Made by a program: the position numbers and the translations under genes
Shown here: piece after piece, positions 1-8,825 of the stretch
How positions within the stretch are numbered: position 1 is the stretch's first letter
Layout of the letters: every line of letters begins with the position of its first letter
The notes under the pieces: model-generated
Told to the model about the DNA's origin: nothing
Database searches by the model: none
The model's input: the letters and a program-made list of their open reading frames with translations, nothing else
NCBI RefSeq assembly: GCF_036226365.1
Contig: NZ_CP108462.1
Coordinates: 5,020,501 to 5,084,500 of the forward strand
Direction of reading: 5' to 3'
DNA from: Streptomyces sp. NBC_01262
GTDB lineage: Bacteria; Actinomycetota; Actinomycetes; Streptomycetales; Streptomycetaceae
Length of the DNA: 64,000 nucleotides

Positions 1-840
1 GGCGATCTGGTGGGCGGCTGTGGAGACATCGCCCAGCCGGGCCGCCACCGCCGTCGCGACCATCAGGATCGCGCGCAGGCACACCGTACGGATCAGCAGC
101 GGCCCCCCGGCCCGCGCGCAGGCCCGGATCCCGGCGGCGTCCGGCCGCAGCGAGGCCCCATGGCGGCGGGCGCCCCGGACGACCACGGCGACGTAGACCG
201 CGGCCATGGCGTTCTGCGCGATGACGGTGCCCCACGCCGATCCCGCGATGCCGAGCCCGGCGCCGTAGACCAGTCCGGCGTTCAGCCCGGCGTTCGCGGC
301 GAAGCCGCCCACGGCGACGTAGAGCGGGGTCCTGGTGTCCTGCAGGCCGCGCAGGACGCCGGTGGCGGCGAAGACCACGAGCATCGCGGGGATGCCGAGG
401 GCGCTGACGCGCAGATACGTGACCGCGTACGGCGCGGCGGTGCCGGAGGCGCCGGACAGGCCCACGAGGGCGGGGGCGGCGGGGATGACCACGGCGACGA
501 CGACGGCGCTGAGGAGCAGCGCCAGCCAGATTCCGTCCATGCCCTGGCGGATCGCGGCGGGCAGATCACCGGCCCCGACCCGGCGGGCGACGGCGGCCGT
601 GGTGGCGTAGGCCAGGAAGACGAAGACCCCGACGGCGGTGGCGACGCAGGTTCCGGCGATCCCGAGTCCGGCGAGCTGCGCCGTGCCGAGGTGGCCCACG
701 ATGGCGCTGTCGGCCAGGAGGAAGAGCGGCTCGGCGACCAGCGCGGCGAAGGCGGGCAGGGCGAGCCCGATGATCTCCCGGTCGTGGCGGCGTCCGGCAC
801 GGCGGGCATCGCAGCGGCGGGTGTCGAGAGCCTGTGGCAT
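1..840 (-). CDS. MATE family efflux transporter (C-terminus beyond window edge)
   Basis: Multidrug and toxin extrusion carrier that exports cationic drugs in exchange for H+ or Na+ across the cytoplasmic membrane. The 280 codons visible read as hydrophobic helices with the family signature ADSAIVGHLGTAQLAGLGIAG near residues 44-64, and later segments such as LQDTRTPLYVAVGGF and AVYVAVVVRGARR. The ATG at 840 begins MPQALDTRR; no strong ribosome site precedes it. The frame is still open at base 1, so perhaps a third of the usual 440-460 residues is missing. It is divergent from dnaB. A DinF-like MATE exporter is the specific guess; its substrate cannot be read. Confidence 0.9.
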   Translation of the reverse strand, partial: MPQALDTRRCDARRAGRRHDREIIGLALPAFAALVAEPLFLLADSAIVGHLGTAQLAGLGIAGTCVATAVGVFVFLAYATTAAVARRVGAGDLPAAIRQGMDGIWLALLLSAVVVAVVIPAAPALVGLSGASGTAAPYAVTYLRVSALGIPAMLVVFAATGVLRGLQDTRTPLYVAVGGFAANAGLNAGLVYGAGLGIAGSAWGTVIAQNAMAAVYVAVVVRGARRHGASLRPDAAGIRACARAGGPLLIRTVCLRAILMVATAVAARLGDVSTAAHQIA

Positions 841-1281
841 TCGCTCAGGGTAATCATCCACATGTAATGACCGCAACTGCTGTCCATCCATTACCTACGA
901 CTGCGTAGAGTGATCTCCTCCCTGCCGTTTGTTGCGATCTTGAGCCGAGTGGGAAAGTTTTTCTTGTCCACAGTGGGTGGATGGAGAAAGTGCAGGTCAG
1001 AGCGCTGATCATTGGGTGATTGTGTGGTTGTCCACGTGGCTGTCCCCCGCCCTGTGCACAGGCTGGAGGGGGTTTCCCACAGGAGGGGGCGCTTTCATCC
1101 CCAGGCTGCCGCCCGGCCTGTGGATAACCGTCTTGGCTGACGGCGCCCGGGACCCCTACCGTGGACCGTTGCCGACGCGCCGGAAGGGGCGTACGGCGGC
1201 TCGATGTCAGAGCTGTGGCGTAAGAAAGCCTGAGCAAGCAGAGCAACACAGCGGTCCGCCGCACGGGAGGAGGTGACGGGG
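841..1281. promoter_or_regulatory. Divergent MATE/dnaB intergenic region
   Basis: No gene is seen here. The right half holds several DnaA boxes (annotated separately). Near the MATE side is a small inverted repeat, CTACG-ACTG-CGTAG (895-908), that could be an operator. A strong ribosome site, GGAGGAGG (1266-1273), lies before dnaB; it favours the GTG at 1282 over the GTG at 1273, which overlaps it. Confidence 0.5.
964..1127. promoter_or_regulatory. DnaA-box cluster upstream of dnaB
   Basis: A perfect Streptomyces-type box TTGTCCACA is at 964-972, an 8/9 match TTGTCCACG at 1028-1036, and a perfect inverted TTATCCACA (read as TGTGGATAA) at 1119-1127. Weaker matches lie between them. Boxes like these are improbable by chance in DNA this rich in G+C. 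They suggest that DnaA regulates dnaB transcription or is titrated here. Confidence 0.6.
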
Positions 1282-4041
1282 GTGAGCCAGCCCGAACCCG
1301 CGGACGACCACTGGGGCGAGGAGCCTCCCTTCCCGCCCGACGCAGGCCCCCTCGACAGCGGCCCGAGCGACCATCTCCCCGTCACCCGCTTCCGCAAGAA
1401 GGACGACTCCCGCGGCGGCCGCGACGGCGGCCGTGACAACGACCGCTCCCGCGACGACGGCTTCCCCGGCGGCTTCGAACGCGTACCCCCGCAGGACCTC
1501 GACGCCGAGCAGTCCGTCCTCGGCGGCATGCTCCTGTCCAAGGACGCCATCGCCGACGTCGTCGAGGTCCTCAAGGGCGCCGACTTCTACCGCCCCGCCC
1601 ACGAGACCATCTACTCCGCGATCCTCGACCTCTACGCCCGCGGCGAGCCCGCCGACCCCATCACCATCGCCGCCGAACTCACCAAGCGCGGCGAACTCAC
1701 CAAGGTCGGCGGCCCCCCCTACCTCCACACCCTGGTCAACGCGGTCCCCACCGCCGCCAACGCCGAGTACTACGCCGAGATCGTCCACGAACGGGCCGTC
1801 CTGCGAAGGCTCGTCGAGGCCGGCACCCGCATCACCCAGATGGGATACGCCGCCGACGGCGACGTCGACGAGATCGTCAACTCCGCCCAGGCCGAGATCT
1901 ACGCCGTCACCGAGCAGCGCACCAGCGAGGACTACCTCCCCCTCGGCGACATCATGGAAGGCGCCCTTGACGAGATCGAGGCCATCGGCTCCCGCAGCGG
2001 CCAGATGTCCGGCGTCCCCACCGGCTTCACCGACCTGGACTCCCTCACCAACGGCCTGCACCCCGGCCAGATGATCGTCATCGCCGCCCGTCCCGCCATG
2101 GGCAAGGCACTGGCCCTGGACACCGTGCTCCCCACCCCCACCGGGTGGACCACCATGGGCGAGGTCAGCCCCGGGGACTATCTGATCGCCGCCGACGGGA
2201 CACCGACCCGGGTGGTCGCCGCCACCGATGTCATGGTGGGGCGCCCCTGCTACGAAGTGACGTTCGACGACGGCACGACCGTCGTCGCGGACGCGGATCA
2301 TCAGTGGCTCACCGATACCAGGGCCTCACGACGATCGGCTCAGGAAAACGGCCCGGACCGGCAGAGGACTCACGCTGCCGTCAGGACGACCAAGGAGATC
2401 GCCGCCACGCTGCGTTGTACGAGCCTGGCCGACCAGCGGCTGAACCACACGGTGAAGAACGCCGCCCCTCTTGATCTCCCCGACCAGGAGCTGCCCGTTC
2501 CGCCGTACACGCTGGGTACGTGGCTGGGCGACGGTCACAGTGACGCCGCGAAGATCACCTCTGCCGATCCGGAGGTCGTGCAGCGCGTCGCGAACGAGGG
2601 CTTCGAGGTCGTGCGTGTCGGCACGTCGATCACCTATGCGATCAGGTTCGCGGTCGAGAAGCCAGAGCCTCTGGAACGGTCCTGCGTGGTCTGCGGGAAG
2701 ATCTTTGTTCCCAAGCTCGCCCACGTACGCAGTTGCGGACAGTCGTGTGGGGGCAGAGCCAGGGGCGTGTCCTCTCCGGTTCCCCATGCCACCTGTGTGG
2801 ACTGCGGAAAGGTGTGTTTCTCGGCCTTTGCGAAGCCCCGATGCTCCACCTGCACGAGGCGCTACGGCAGTCTTCTGACGGTGCTTCGTGACATGGGAGT
2901 CCTGGGCAACAAGCACATCCCACAGCAGTACCTGCGCGGTTCGGTGGCACAGCGGAGGGCGTTGCTGGCCGGTCTGCTGGACACCGACGGAACAGTCACC
3001 AACACAGGTTCGGTCCAGTTCGCGGTCACCAGCCGGACCCTCGCGGAAGGATTCCGGGAACTGCTCATGGGCCTGGGCTACCGCTGCGGCATGACGACCA
3101 AGCGGGTGAAGGGGCGCTCCGAGGCGTCATCCATCGCGTACATCGTCAACTTCACGACGTCCGATGATGTCTTCGGGCTGGAACGGAAGCGACGCGTGCA
3201 CACCGAGCGCCGGCGTCCTGGCACTCCCAAGCTCTCACAGCGCTTCATCACCGATGCGCGAGAGATCGACAGCGTCCCGGTCCGCTGCGTCCAGGTGGAC
3301 AATCCGGAACACCTGTACCTGGCCACCCGCTCGATGGTGCCGACCCACAACAGCACGCTGGCCTTGGATTTCGCCCGCGCCTGCTCGATCAACAACGGCA
3401 TGCCCAGCGTCATCTTCTCCCTCGAAATGGGCCGCAACGAGATCGCGATGCGTCTGCTGTCCGCCGAGGCGCGGGTCGCCCTGCACCACATGCGTTCCGG
3501 CTCGATGACGGACGACGACTGGACGCGGCTGGCCCGCCGTATGCCGGATGTCTCCGCCGCACCGCTCTTCATCGACGACTCCCCGAACCTGTCGATGATG
3601 GAGATCCGCGCCAAGTGCCGCCGTCTGAAGCAGCGAAACGATTTGCGGCTGGTCGTCATCGACTACCTCCAGCTCATGCAGTCCGGCGGCTCCCGGCGTC
3701 CAGAGAGCCGTCAGCAGGAGGTCTCGGACATGTCCCGAAACCTCAAGCTGCTGGCCAAGGAGCTTGAGGTCCCGGTGATCGCGCTGTCGCAGCTGAACCG
3801 TGGTCCCGAGCAGCGGACGGACAAGAAGCCGATGGTCTCCGACCTTCGTGAAAGTGGTTCTATCGAACAAGATGCCGACATGGTCATCCTGCTGCACCGT
3901 GAGGACGCCTACGAGAAGGAGTCCCCGCGCGCGGGCGAGGCGGACCTTATCGTGGCCAAGCACCGTAACGGTCCTACGGCGACGATCACGGTCGCCTTCC
4001 AGGGCCACTACTCGCGCTTCGTGGACATGGCCCAGACGTAG
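1282..4041 (+). CDS. dnaB: Replicative DNA helicase DnaB, intein-containing precursor
   Basis: Hexameric 5'-3' helicase of the replication fork. The N-terminal primase-interaction domain (DLDAEQSVLGGML) is followed by a RecA-type ATPase domain. The Walker A loop reads RPAMGK, is broken by a 415-residue intein (residues 276-690), and resumes as STLALDF. SLEMGRNEIAMRLL and the Walker B segment VVIDYLQLM (about residue 791) follow. The precursor has 919 residues; splicing would leave 504, normal for an actinobacterial DnaB. The start is GTG 1282, eight bases after GGAGGAGG; GTG 1273 is in frame but overlaps that site. Because the intein splits the P-loop, the unspliced protein should be inactive, so replication depends on splicing. 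Confidence 0.97.
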   Translation: MSQPEPADDHWGEEPPFPPDAGPLDSGPSDHLPVTRFRKKDDSRGGRDGGRDNDRSRDDGFPGGFERVPPQDLDAEQSVLGGMLLSKDAIADVVEVLKGADFYRPAHETIYSAILDLYARGEPADPITIAAELTKRGELTKVGGPPYLHTLVNAVPTAANAEYYAEIVHERAVLRRLVEAGTRITQMGYAADGDVDEIVNSAQAEIYAVTEQRTSEDYLPLGDIMEGALDEIEAIGSRSGQMSGVPTGFTDLDSLTNGLHPGQMIVIAARPAMGKALALDTVLPTPTGWTTMGEVSPGDYLIAADGTPTRVVAATDVMVGRPCYEVTFDDGTTVVADADHQWLTDTRASRRSAQENGPDRQRTHAAVRTTKEIAATLRCTSLADQRLNHTVKNAAPLDLPDQELPVPPYTLGTWLGDGHSDAAKITSADPEVVQRVANEGFEVVRVGTSITYAIRFAVEKPEPLERSCVVCGKIFVPKLAHVRSCGQSCGGRARGVSSPVPHATCVDCGKVCFSAFAKPRCSTCTRRYGSLLTVLRDMGVLGNKHIPQQYLRGSVAQRRALLAGLLDTDGTVTNTGSVQFAVTSRTLAEGFRELLMGLGYRCGMTTKRVKGRSEASSIAYIVNFTTSDDVFGLERKRRVHTERRRPGTPKLSQRFITDAREIDSVPVRCVQVDNPEHLYLATRSMVPTHNSTLALDFARACSINNGMPSVIFSLEMGRNEIAMRLLSAEARVALHHMRSGSMTDDDWTRLARRMPDVSAAPLFIDDSPNLSMMEIRAKCRRLKQRNDLRLVVIDYLQLMQSGGSRRPESRQQEVSDMSRNLKLLAKELEVPVIALSQLNRGPEQRTDKKPMVSDLRESGSIEQDADMVILLHREDAYEKESPRAGEADLIVAKHRNGPTATITVAFQGHYSRFVDMAQT
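2107..3351 (+). other. Class 3 (Ala1) intein with LAGLIDADG endonuclease in the DnaB P-loop
   Basis: Protein-splicing element of 415 residues between Lys and Ser of the Walker A loop. It starts with Ala (ALALDTVLPTPTGW) and ends VPTHN before extein Ser+1. It has no position-1 nucleophile. It carries the class 3 triad instead: Trp67 with His65 in block B (DADHQWLT), Cys394 in block F (VRCVQVDN) and Thr413 in block G. Endonuclease blocks are LGTWLGDGHSD (136-146) and LLAGLLDTDG (286-295). Nine cysteines lie between them in CxxC-type pairs (residues 193-249). The endonuclease looks intact, so the element may still home. Confidence 0.93.
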
Positions 4042-4098
4042 TGGTGCCTGTTGTAGGGACTCGCGGCTGATGTGAGACCAGCGCGTGGGTGCTGCTGC

Positions 4099-4665
4099 TC
4101 AGCGCCTCGTCTCGTACCTGGTCATGACCACGCCGCCGGGAAACGTCCGCGTCTCCACCAGGTTCAGATTCACCCAGCTGTCCAGCGCGGTGAAGAACGG
4201 CGTGCCGCTGCCCACCAGGACCGGATGGGTGGCGATCGCGTACTCGTCGATCAGCCCGGCGCGCATGGCCGCCCCGGCGAGCGTTGCGCCGCCGATGTTC
4301 ATTGGGCCGCCGTCCTCGGCCTTGAGCCGGGTGATCTCGGCGATCGCGTCGCCGGTGACCAGGCGGGTGTTCCAGTCGACCTTGTCGATCGTCGAGGAGA
4401 ACACCACCTTCGGCGTGTCCCGCCAGTTCCGCGCGAACTCGATCTCCGCCGGGGTGGCGCCCGGCTGCTGGTCGCCGGTCGGCCAGTAGGCGCTCATCGT
4501 CTCCCACAGCTTGCGCCCGTACAGGGACAGGCCACTCGCCTGCTCGTGGTCGAGCCACCACTGGAACAGCTCGTCGCTCGGTGGTCCGCCCCAGCTGATG
4601 TCGTCGCCGGCCGCGGCGATGTAGCCGTCCAGGGTCAGGTTCATGCCGTAGATCAGTTTCCGCAT
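4099..4665 (-). CDS. Dihydrofolate reductase family protein (RibD C-terminal-like)
   Basis: A 188-residue single-domain protein of the DHFR/RibD-reductase fold, expected to bind NADPH in the cytoplasm. It opens MRKLIYGMNLTLDGYIA, the usual start of this subfamily. LYGRKLWETM and GGPMNIGGATLAGAAM (nucleotide-binding loop) follow, and it ends in the strand GGVVMTRYE. The length is typical. These proteins are widespread in actinobacteria and most have no known substrate, so I do not call it FolA. It converges on dnaB, and the 57-bp gap shows no clear terminator. Confidence 0.9.
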   Translation of the reverse strand: MRKLIYGMNLTLDGYIAAAGDDISWGGPPSDELFQWWLDHEQASGLSLYGRKLWETMSAYWPTGDQQPGATPAEIEFARNWRDTPKVVFSSTIDKVDWNTRLVTGDAIAEITRLKAEDGGPMNIGGATLAGAAMRAGLIDEYAIATHPVLVGSGTPFFTALDSWVNLNLVETRTFPGGVVMTRYETRR

Positions 4666-5021
4666 GGCCTAGCCTTCCGTCCGTGGGTGTCCGGCCTATA
4701 GACCAGCGCGGCGCGGGAAACTCATCGGTGCGCGATCTGGGCTCGCCGGTAGTCCTGGTGCTCGGGGCTCAGCGTGGTGTGCTCGGCCGACTCGGACAAG
4801 CCGCCCGATCTCGACCTCGCCCTCGCGAGGAAATGCCACGGATTTGAGACTGATCATGGGTGACAAGGCCGTGGGACAGCCAAGAACGCCCAGGTCACGC
4901 AAGATCGACATGTCACGAGCGGCGAGACCCTACACCTGTGCAGGATCCGCGCGACCAGCGCGACGGGAAGCGGTCCCGAAGGCCGGATCTTCACCGCGAC
5001 AGCAACGGCTACCCTGTCGCG
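4666..5021. other. Intergenic region before the HD protein
   Basis: A 356-bp stretch with no gene I can support. Short open frames cross it on both strands but none has a recognisable product or a ribosome site. A TACCCT -10-like hexamer at 5010-5015 lies six bases before the GTG at 5022, which fits a leaderless start. Confidence 0.4.
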
Positions 5022-5942
5022 GTGACGACCTCGCGAGTACTGTCCATCGCCCTCGAGGACACTGGTCGGCCCCCGCTTCGTCCACTGCCGATCGAAGCAG
5101 CCGAACTGCTTCACAGTGTTGACGCTCCGCCGCGCCTGGTCGCCCATCTGCGAGCAGTCCACGACGTTGCAGGGCAACTCCTCGAATGGATCGCTACACG
5201 CAACCTCGACCTGGGCATCAACCCGGAGGCCGTTCTCTTCGGAGCCGCCACCCACGACATCGGCAAGACTCTGCACCTCGCCGAGTTGTCCGCTCCCGGT
5301 GCACAGCACGAAGAAGCCGGCCGTGAGCTGCTCATGGCCCAAGGCGTCGACTCCGTTATGGCCCGCTTCGCCGCAACGCACGCCGCCTGGACCACCGAAG
5401 AGGCCGGGATGGAAGACCTCCTGGTCAGCCTGGCCGACAAGATCTGGAAGAACAAGCGGGTCCCCGAACTCGAAGATCTTGTCGTCGCCGGACTCGCAGC
5501 GGCGAGCGGAAGGTCGGTCTGGGAAGAGTTCCTCGACCTGGACAGTGTGCTCGCACGCATCGGTGACCAGGCCGATGAGCGCCTCGCCTTCCAGATGTCC
5601 TACCCGACAGCCGGGAGCGGCCATCGGCTGCCGAACCTCCCAGACGCGCTCATGACGTGGTTCGCCAAGAACGAAGTGGTTCTCCGCGCACGTGGGATCA
5701 CCGCCGAACTGCGGCATTCCCCAGAAGACGGCCGACTCAAGAACGGCGCATGGCTGACTGTCGAGGCCGGGAACCGGGTCTTCCAGATCACCGTCTGGAG
5801 CAGCGGTGAAGCCGAACTCGACTTCGTGGACCTCGGCAGCGGTGACAACCGTCCTGAGCACCGAGACCTCCGTACAGAGCAAGAACTCCATGTCCTCCTC
5901 GGATCCGGGCTCGACTGGGTCGTCCTCGGCACGAACGGCTGA
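5022..5942 (+). CDS. HD domain protein
   Basis: A probable metal-dependent phosphohydrolase of 306 residues. The N-terminal half has HD-superfamily spacing: His in AVHDVAG, the His78-Asp79 pair in ATHDIGK, a later His in ATHAAW, and Asp in SLADKIWK. The C-terminal 120 residues (from about QMSYPTAGSG) match nothing I recognise. The open frame extends upstream to 4860, but GTG 5022 is preferred because the homology starts just after it and TACCCT lies six bases upstream, the layout of a leaderless actinobacterial transcript. It stands alone between short intergenic gaps, so substrate and pathway are unknown. Confidence 0.75.
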   Translation: MTTSRVLSIALEDTGRPPLRPLPIEAAELLHSVDAPPRLVAHLRAVHDVAGQLLEWIATRNLDLGINPEAVLFGAATHDIGKTLHLAELSAPGAQHEEAGRELLMAQGVDSVMARFAATHAAWTTEEAGMEDLLVSLADKIWKNKRVPELEDLVVAGLAAASGRSVWEEFLDLDSVLARIGDQADERLAFQMSYPTAGSGHRLPNLPDALMTWFAKNEVVLRARGITAELRHSPEDGRLKNGAWLTVEAGNRVFQITVWSSGEAELDFVDLGSGDNRPEHRDLRTEQELHVLLGSGLDWVVLGTNG

Positions 5943-6064
5943 TCGCGAGGATTGGACACGCTTCCGTGGACAGACGTCGGCGCGGTGATCGGGCGGCTTT
6001 GTCGTAGCGGCACAATGCCCTGGTGGGGGATGCGCGGGCATCCGGTTTATCGGGAGGGTACGGC

Positions 6065-6715
6065 GTGACGAGGCTGCACATATTCGACATGGACGGGACG
6101 CTGATGCGGGGGTCGTCGGCGAGTATGGAGATCGCCCGGGAGCTCGGTGTCGTGGAGGAGTTCCGGCAGTTGGAGGCGGCGCTGGGGCGGGGGGTCCTGG
6201 ATCCGCCGGGGTATGCGGAGCGGGCCTACGAGTGGTGGACGGCGCTGACCGAGGCGCAGTTGAGGACGGCGTTCGAGGGCTCGCCGTGGCTGCGGGGGAT
6301 ACGGGAGGTGTGGGCGGACATCAGGGCGCGCGGGGAGTACTGCGCGGTGGTGTCGCTGTCGCCGGACTTCTTCGTGCGCAGGCTGCGCGGCTGGGGCGCG
6401 CACGAGGCGCGGGCGTCGCGGTTCCCGGAGGTGCCGTTCGCGGCGGAGGCGGTGCTGGATCTGGCGGGGATCATGCTGCCGGAGACGAAGGTGACGGTGG
6501 CCGACGAACTGTGCGCGCGGTACGGGGTGGGGCGGGAGGACTGTGTGGCGTACGGGGACTCGCTGTCGGACACGGCGCTGTTCGAGGCGGTGCCGGTGTC
6601 GGTGGCGGTGAACGGCGATCACCATGTGACCGGGATGGCCACATTCGCGTACACCGGTGATGATCTGCGTGAAGCGTACGGATTGGCGCGTGGCGAGGGT
6701 CACGTGAGCCTGTGA
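6065..6715 (+). CDS. HAD-superfamily phosphatase (SerB/HAD-IB-like)
   Basis: A 216-residue cytoplasmic phosphatase of the haloacid dehalogenase fold. The nucleophile motif HIFDMDGTLM (Asp8, Asp10) is at the N-terminus. VVSLSPDFF is the second motif, a Lys before VADELCARYG is the likely third-motif base, and AYGDSLSDTALFE is motif four. Size and layout match the SerB-like HAD-IB group, but the substrate could be phosphoserine or another small phosphate ester. GTG 6065 is chosen because a GGGAGGG site lies just upstream and the fold starts at once; an in-frame start at 6023 would add 14 residues that are not conserved. Confidence 0.88.
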   Translation: MTRLHIFDMDGTLMRGSSASMEIARELGVVEEFRQLEAALGRGVLDPPGYAERAYEWWTALTEAQLRTAFEGSPWLRGIREVWADIRARGEYCAVVSLSPDFFVRRLRGWGAHEARASRFPEVPFAAEAVLDLAGIMLPETKVTVADELCARYGVGREDCVAYGDSLSDTALFEAVPVSVAVNGDHHVTGMATFAYTGDDLREAYGLARGEGHVSL

Positions 6716-6906
6716 ACGCTTGTGGAGCATCGGCTTCCGGGTAGGGTCGACTGCGTTCTACGCGGAGACCCGGCGCCACAGCGGCGGGACAGCCTAGCGC
6801 CGGCGGTATCCCTCTTCCCCCGCTTCCGACTATTTGTCCGGTGTGGCGAAATCTCCGTGGCAGGCTTTCCCGCCAGGACCAGGAGAAGCGCGAGGCGACG
6901 CTCACC

Positions 6907-8217
6907 ATGGACGCTCTGACCACGAATTCGGCCGGTTCGGCCGGAGAGAACTCGGGCTGGTTCATTCCCGGCAGGGAAGTGAACGAGGGTGAGCGGCATG
7001 AGCGGCCGGACGCGGGCGCGCAGCAGGGCCTGCCGTACGCGGAGGTGCCCGCGCCGGTCCGAATACCCGCACAGCAGACGGGCAGCCCGCAGCCACAACA
7101 GCAGCCGCAGCCTTCTCCGGACGCCGTGCTGATCCGCCGCACGATGGCCGAGGTCGCCCCGGTCGCGGACCGGACGACCTCGTACTTCTACGCGCTGCTG
7201 TTCATCCGCCACCCGGAGTTGCGCGAGCTGTTCCCGGCCGCGATGGACGCCCAGCGGGACCGGTTGGTGAAGGCGCTGCTCACCGCCGCCGAGCACATCG
7301 ACAACGCTCCCGTCCTGACCGAGTATCTGGCCAACCTGGGCAGGGGACACCGCAAGTACGGCACCCGGCCCGAGCACTATCCGGCCGTCGGTGAGTGTCT
7401 GATCGGCGCGCTGACCCGTTACGCGGGAGCGGTCTGGAGCCCTGAGACGGAGGCCGCGTGGGTGCGCGCGTACACCGTGATCTCGCAGACCATGATCGAC
7501 GCGGCGGCCGCCGACGAGCGGCACTCCCCGCCCTGGTGGCAGGCGGAGATCGTGTCGCACGAGCTCCGCACCTCGGACATAGCGGTGCTGACGGTCCGCC
7601 CCGACCAGCCGTATCCGTATCTCGCGGGCCAGTACACGACCCTGGAGACCCCCTGGTGGCCGCGCGTGTGGCGGCACTACTCCTTCTCATCGTCCCCCCG
7701 TCCCGACGGCCTGCTGTCCTTCCACGTCAGAGCCGTCCCGGCCGGCTGGGTCAGCACCGCGCTGGTGCGCCGGGCCAGGCCGGGTGATGTGATCCGGCTC
7801 GGTCCTCCCACCGGTTCCATGATTGTGGACCACAGCACTGACAACGGCCTTCTGTGCCTGGGCGGCGGCACCGGGATAGCGCCCATCAAGGCGCTGGTCG
7901 AGGATGTCGTCGGGCACGGCCGCAAGCGGACCGTGGAGGTCTTCTACGGCGCGCGCTGCGACCGTGACCTGTACGACCTGGACACGATGCTGCGGTTGCA
8001 GGAACGGCACTCCTCCTGGCTGTCGGTGCGGCCGGTGGCGGACGGCCCGATCACCGACGCCGTGCGGCGGTACGGTCCGTGGCACGGCTACGACGGGTAT
8101 CTGAGCGGCCCGCCGGGCATGATCCGCAGCGGTGTCGACACGCTGGTGCGCGGCGGCATCCCCTCGCAGCGGATCCGGCACGATCTCGTCGAGGAGCTCG
8201 TGGCGGCCGGGGACTAG
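6907..8217 (+). CDS. Flavohemoglobin-type globin/FAD/NAD oxidoreductase
   Basis: Three-domain protein related to Hmp, which turns nitric oxide into nitrate using O2 and NAD(P)H. The globin domain carries the proximal haem His148 in GRGHRKYGTRPEHYP. The FAD domain has the RHYSFSS motif at residue 256. The nicotinamide domain has GGGTGIAP at 319 and ends with SGPPGMIRSGVDTL. It is 436 residues long because about 70 low-complexity Gln/Pro residues precede the globin; classical Hmp has about 400. ATG 6907 was chosen although the frame is open from 6841. It converges on the Nudix gene 11 bp away. NO detoxification is inferred from family. Confidence 0.9.
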   Translation: MDALTTNSAGSAGENSGWFIPGREVNEGERHERPDAGAQQGLPYAEVPAPVRIPAQQTGSPQPQQQPQPSPDAVLIRRTMAEVAPVADRTTSYFYALLFIRHPELRELFPAAMDAQRDRLVKALLTAAEHIDNAPVLTEYLANLGRGHRKYGTRPEHYPAVGECLIGALTRYAGAVWSPETEAAWVRAYTVISQTMIDAAAADERHSPPWWQAEIVSHELRTSDIAVLTVRPDQPYPYLAGQYTTLETPWWPRVWRHYSFSSSPRPDGLLSFHVRAVPAGWVSTALVRRARPGDVIRLGPPTGSMIVDHSTDNGLLCLGGGTGIAPIKALVEDVVGHGRKRTVEVFYGARCDRDLYDLDTMLRLQERHSSWLSVRPVADGPITDAVRRYGPWHGYDGYLSGPPGMIRSGVDTLVRGGIPSQRIRHDLVEELVAAGD

Positions 8218-8228
8218 GCAGAAGCGCC

Positions 8229-8747
8229 CTAGCCGAGGTCGGGGGAGAGCAGTCCCAGTACGCCCTCGATGTTGGCGTCCAGGTAGTGCCGCAGGGTCAG
8301 CGGGACGATCTCGACGGAGGCGAGCCCGACCCGGCTGAACGGCACGCGCACGACGTCGTATTCGCCGCTCGGCTCGTCGACCTCGGGGCCGTGGCGTCGG
8401 CCGGGGTCCATGGAGGCCAGGCGGCAGACGAAGAAGTGCTGGACTTTGACGCCGTGCGAGCCGTCCTCGGCGATGTGCTCGATGGTGTCGACGAACGCGG
8501 GGACGACGTCGGTGGCCTTGGCGCCCAGTTCCTCGTCCAGCTCGCGGTGGAGGGCGTCGACGATGGTGACGTCCTCGGGGTCGACACCGCCGCCGGGCGT
8601 GATCCAGTACGGGGAGAGGCCGGGCTTGGTGCGCTTGATCAGGACCAGGGAATCGCCGTCGAGCAGGATCGCGCGGGCGGTGCGTTTGACCACGGGCCGG
8701 GTGCCGGCCCCGGTGGGTGTGGCCGGTGCTTCGATGTCCGGGGGCAT
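8229..8747 (-). CDS. Nudix hydrolase
   Basis: A probable pyrophosphohydrolase of nucleoside diphosphate-linked compounds, about 172 residues. The Nudix box reads GGGVDPEDV...ALHRELDEELGA. The metal-binding REL-x-EE-x-G core is intact, but the upstream Glu of the canonical G-x5-E is Val. Flanking text (ARAILLDGDSLVLIKRTKPG, YWITPGGG) is typical. The ATG at 8747 (MPPDIEAP) is my choice; TTG 8780 or GTG 8768 would add 7-11 residues, but the GGAGG at 8784-8788 is only three bases from the TTG. The gene follows the LysR gene in the same direction and may be cotranscribed with it. Confidence 0.88.
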   Translation of the reverse strand: MPPDIEAPATPTGAGTRPVVKRTARAILLDGDSLVLIKRTKPGLSPYWITPGGGVDPEDVTIVDALHRELDEELGAKATDVVPAFVDTIEHIAEDGSHGVKVQHFFVCRLASMDPGRRHGPEVDEPSGEYDVVRVPFSRVGLASVEIVPLTLRHYLDANIEGVLGLLSPDLG

Positions 8748-8825
8748 GCCTGAGATCTGCCGCGGCACGGGTGGCGGCAAACACCTCCGGGGCGGCGAAT
8801 CCGGAACCCGCGGTTCGGTCCGCGT

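Noticed and set aside
10..867. Long plus-strand frame opposite the MATE exporter gene
   Set aside because: Antisense shadow: the product is Asp/Gly/Arg-rich without family features, and the minus-strand frame encodes a clear MATE protein.
1207..2301. Long minus-strand frame opposite dnaB
   Set aside because: Gly/Val/Asp-rich shadow of the GC-biased third codon position; dnaB is certain.
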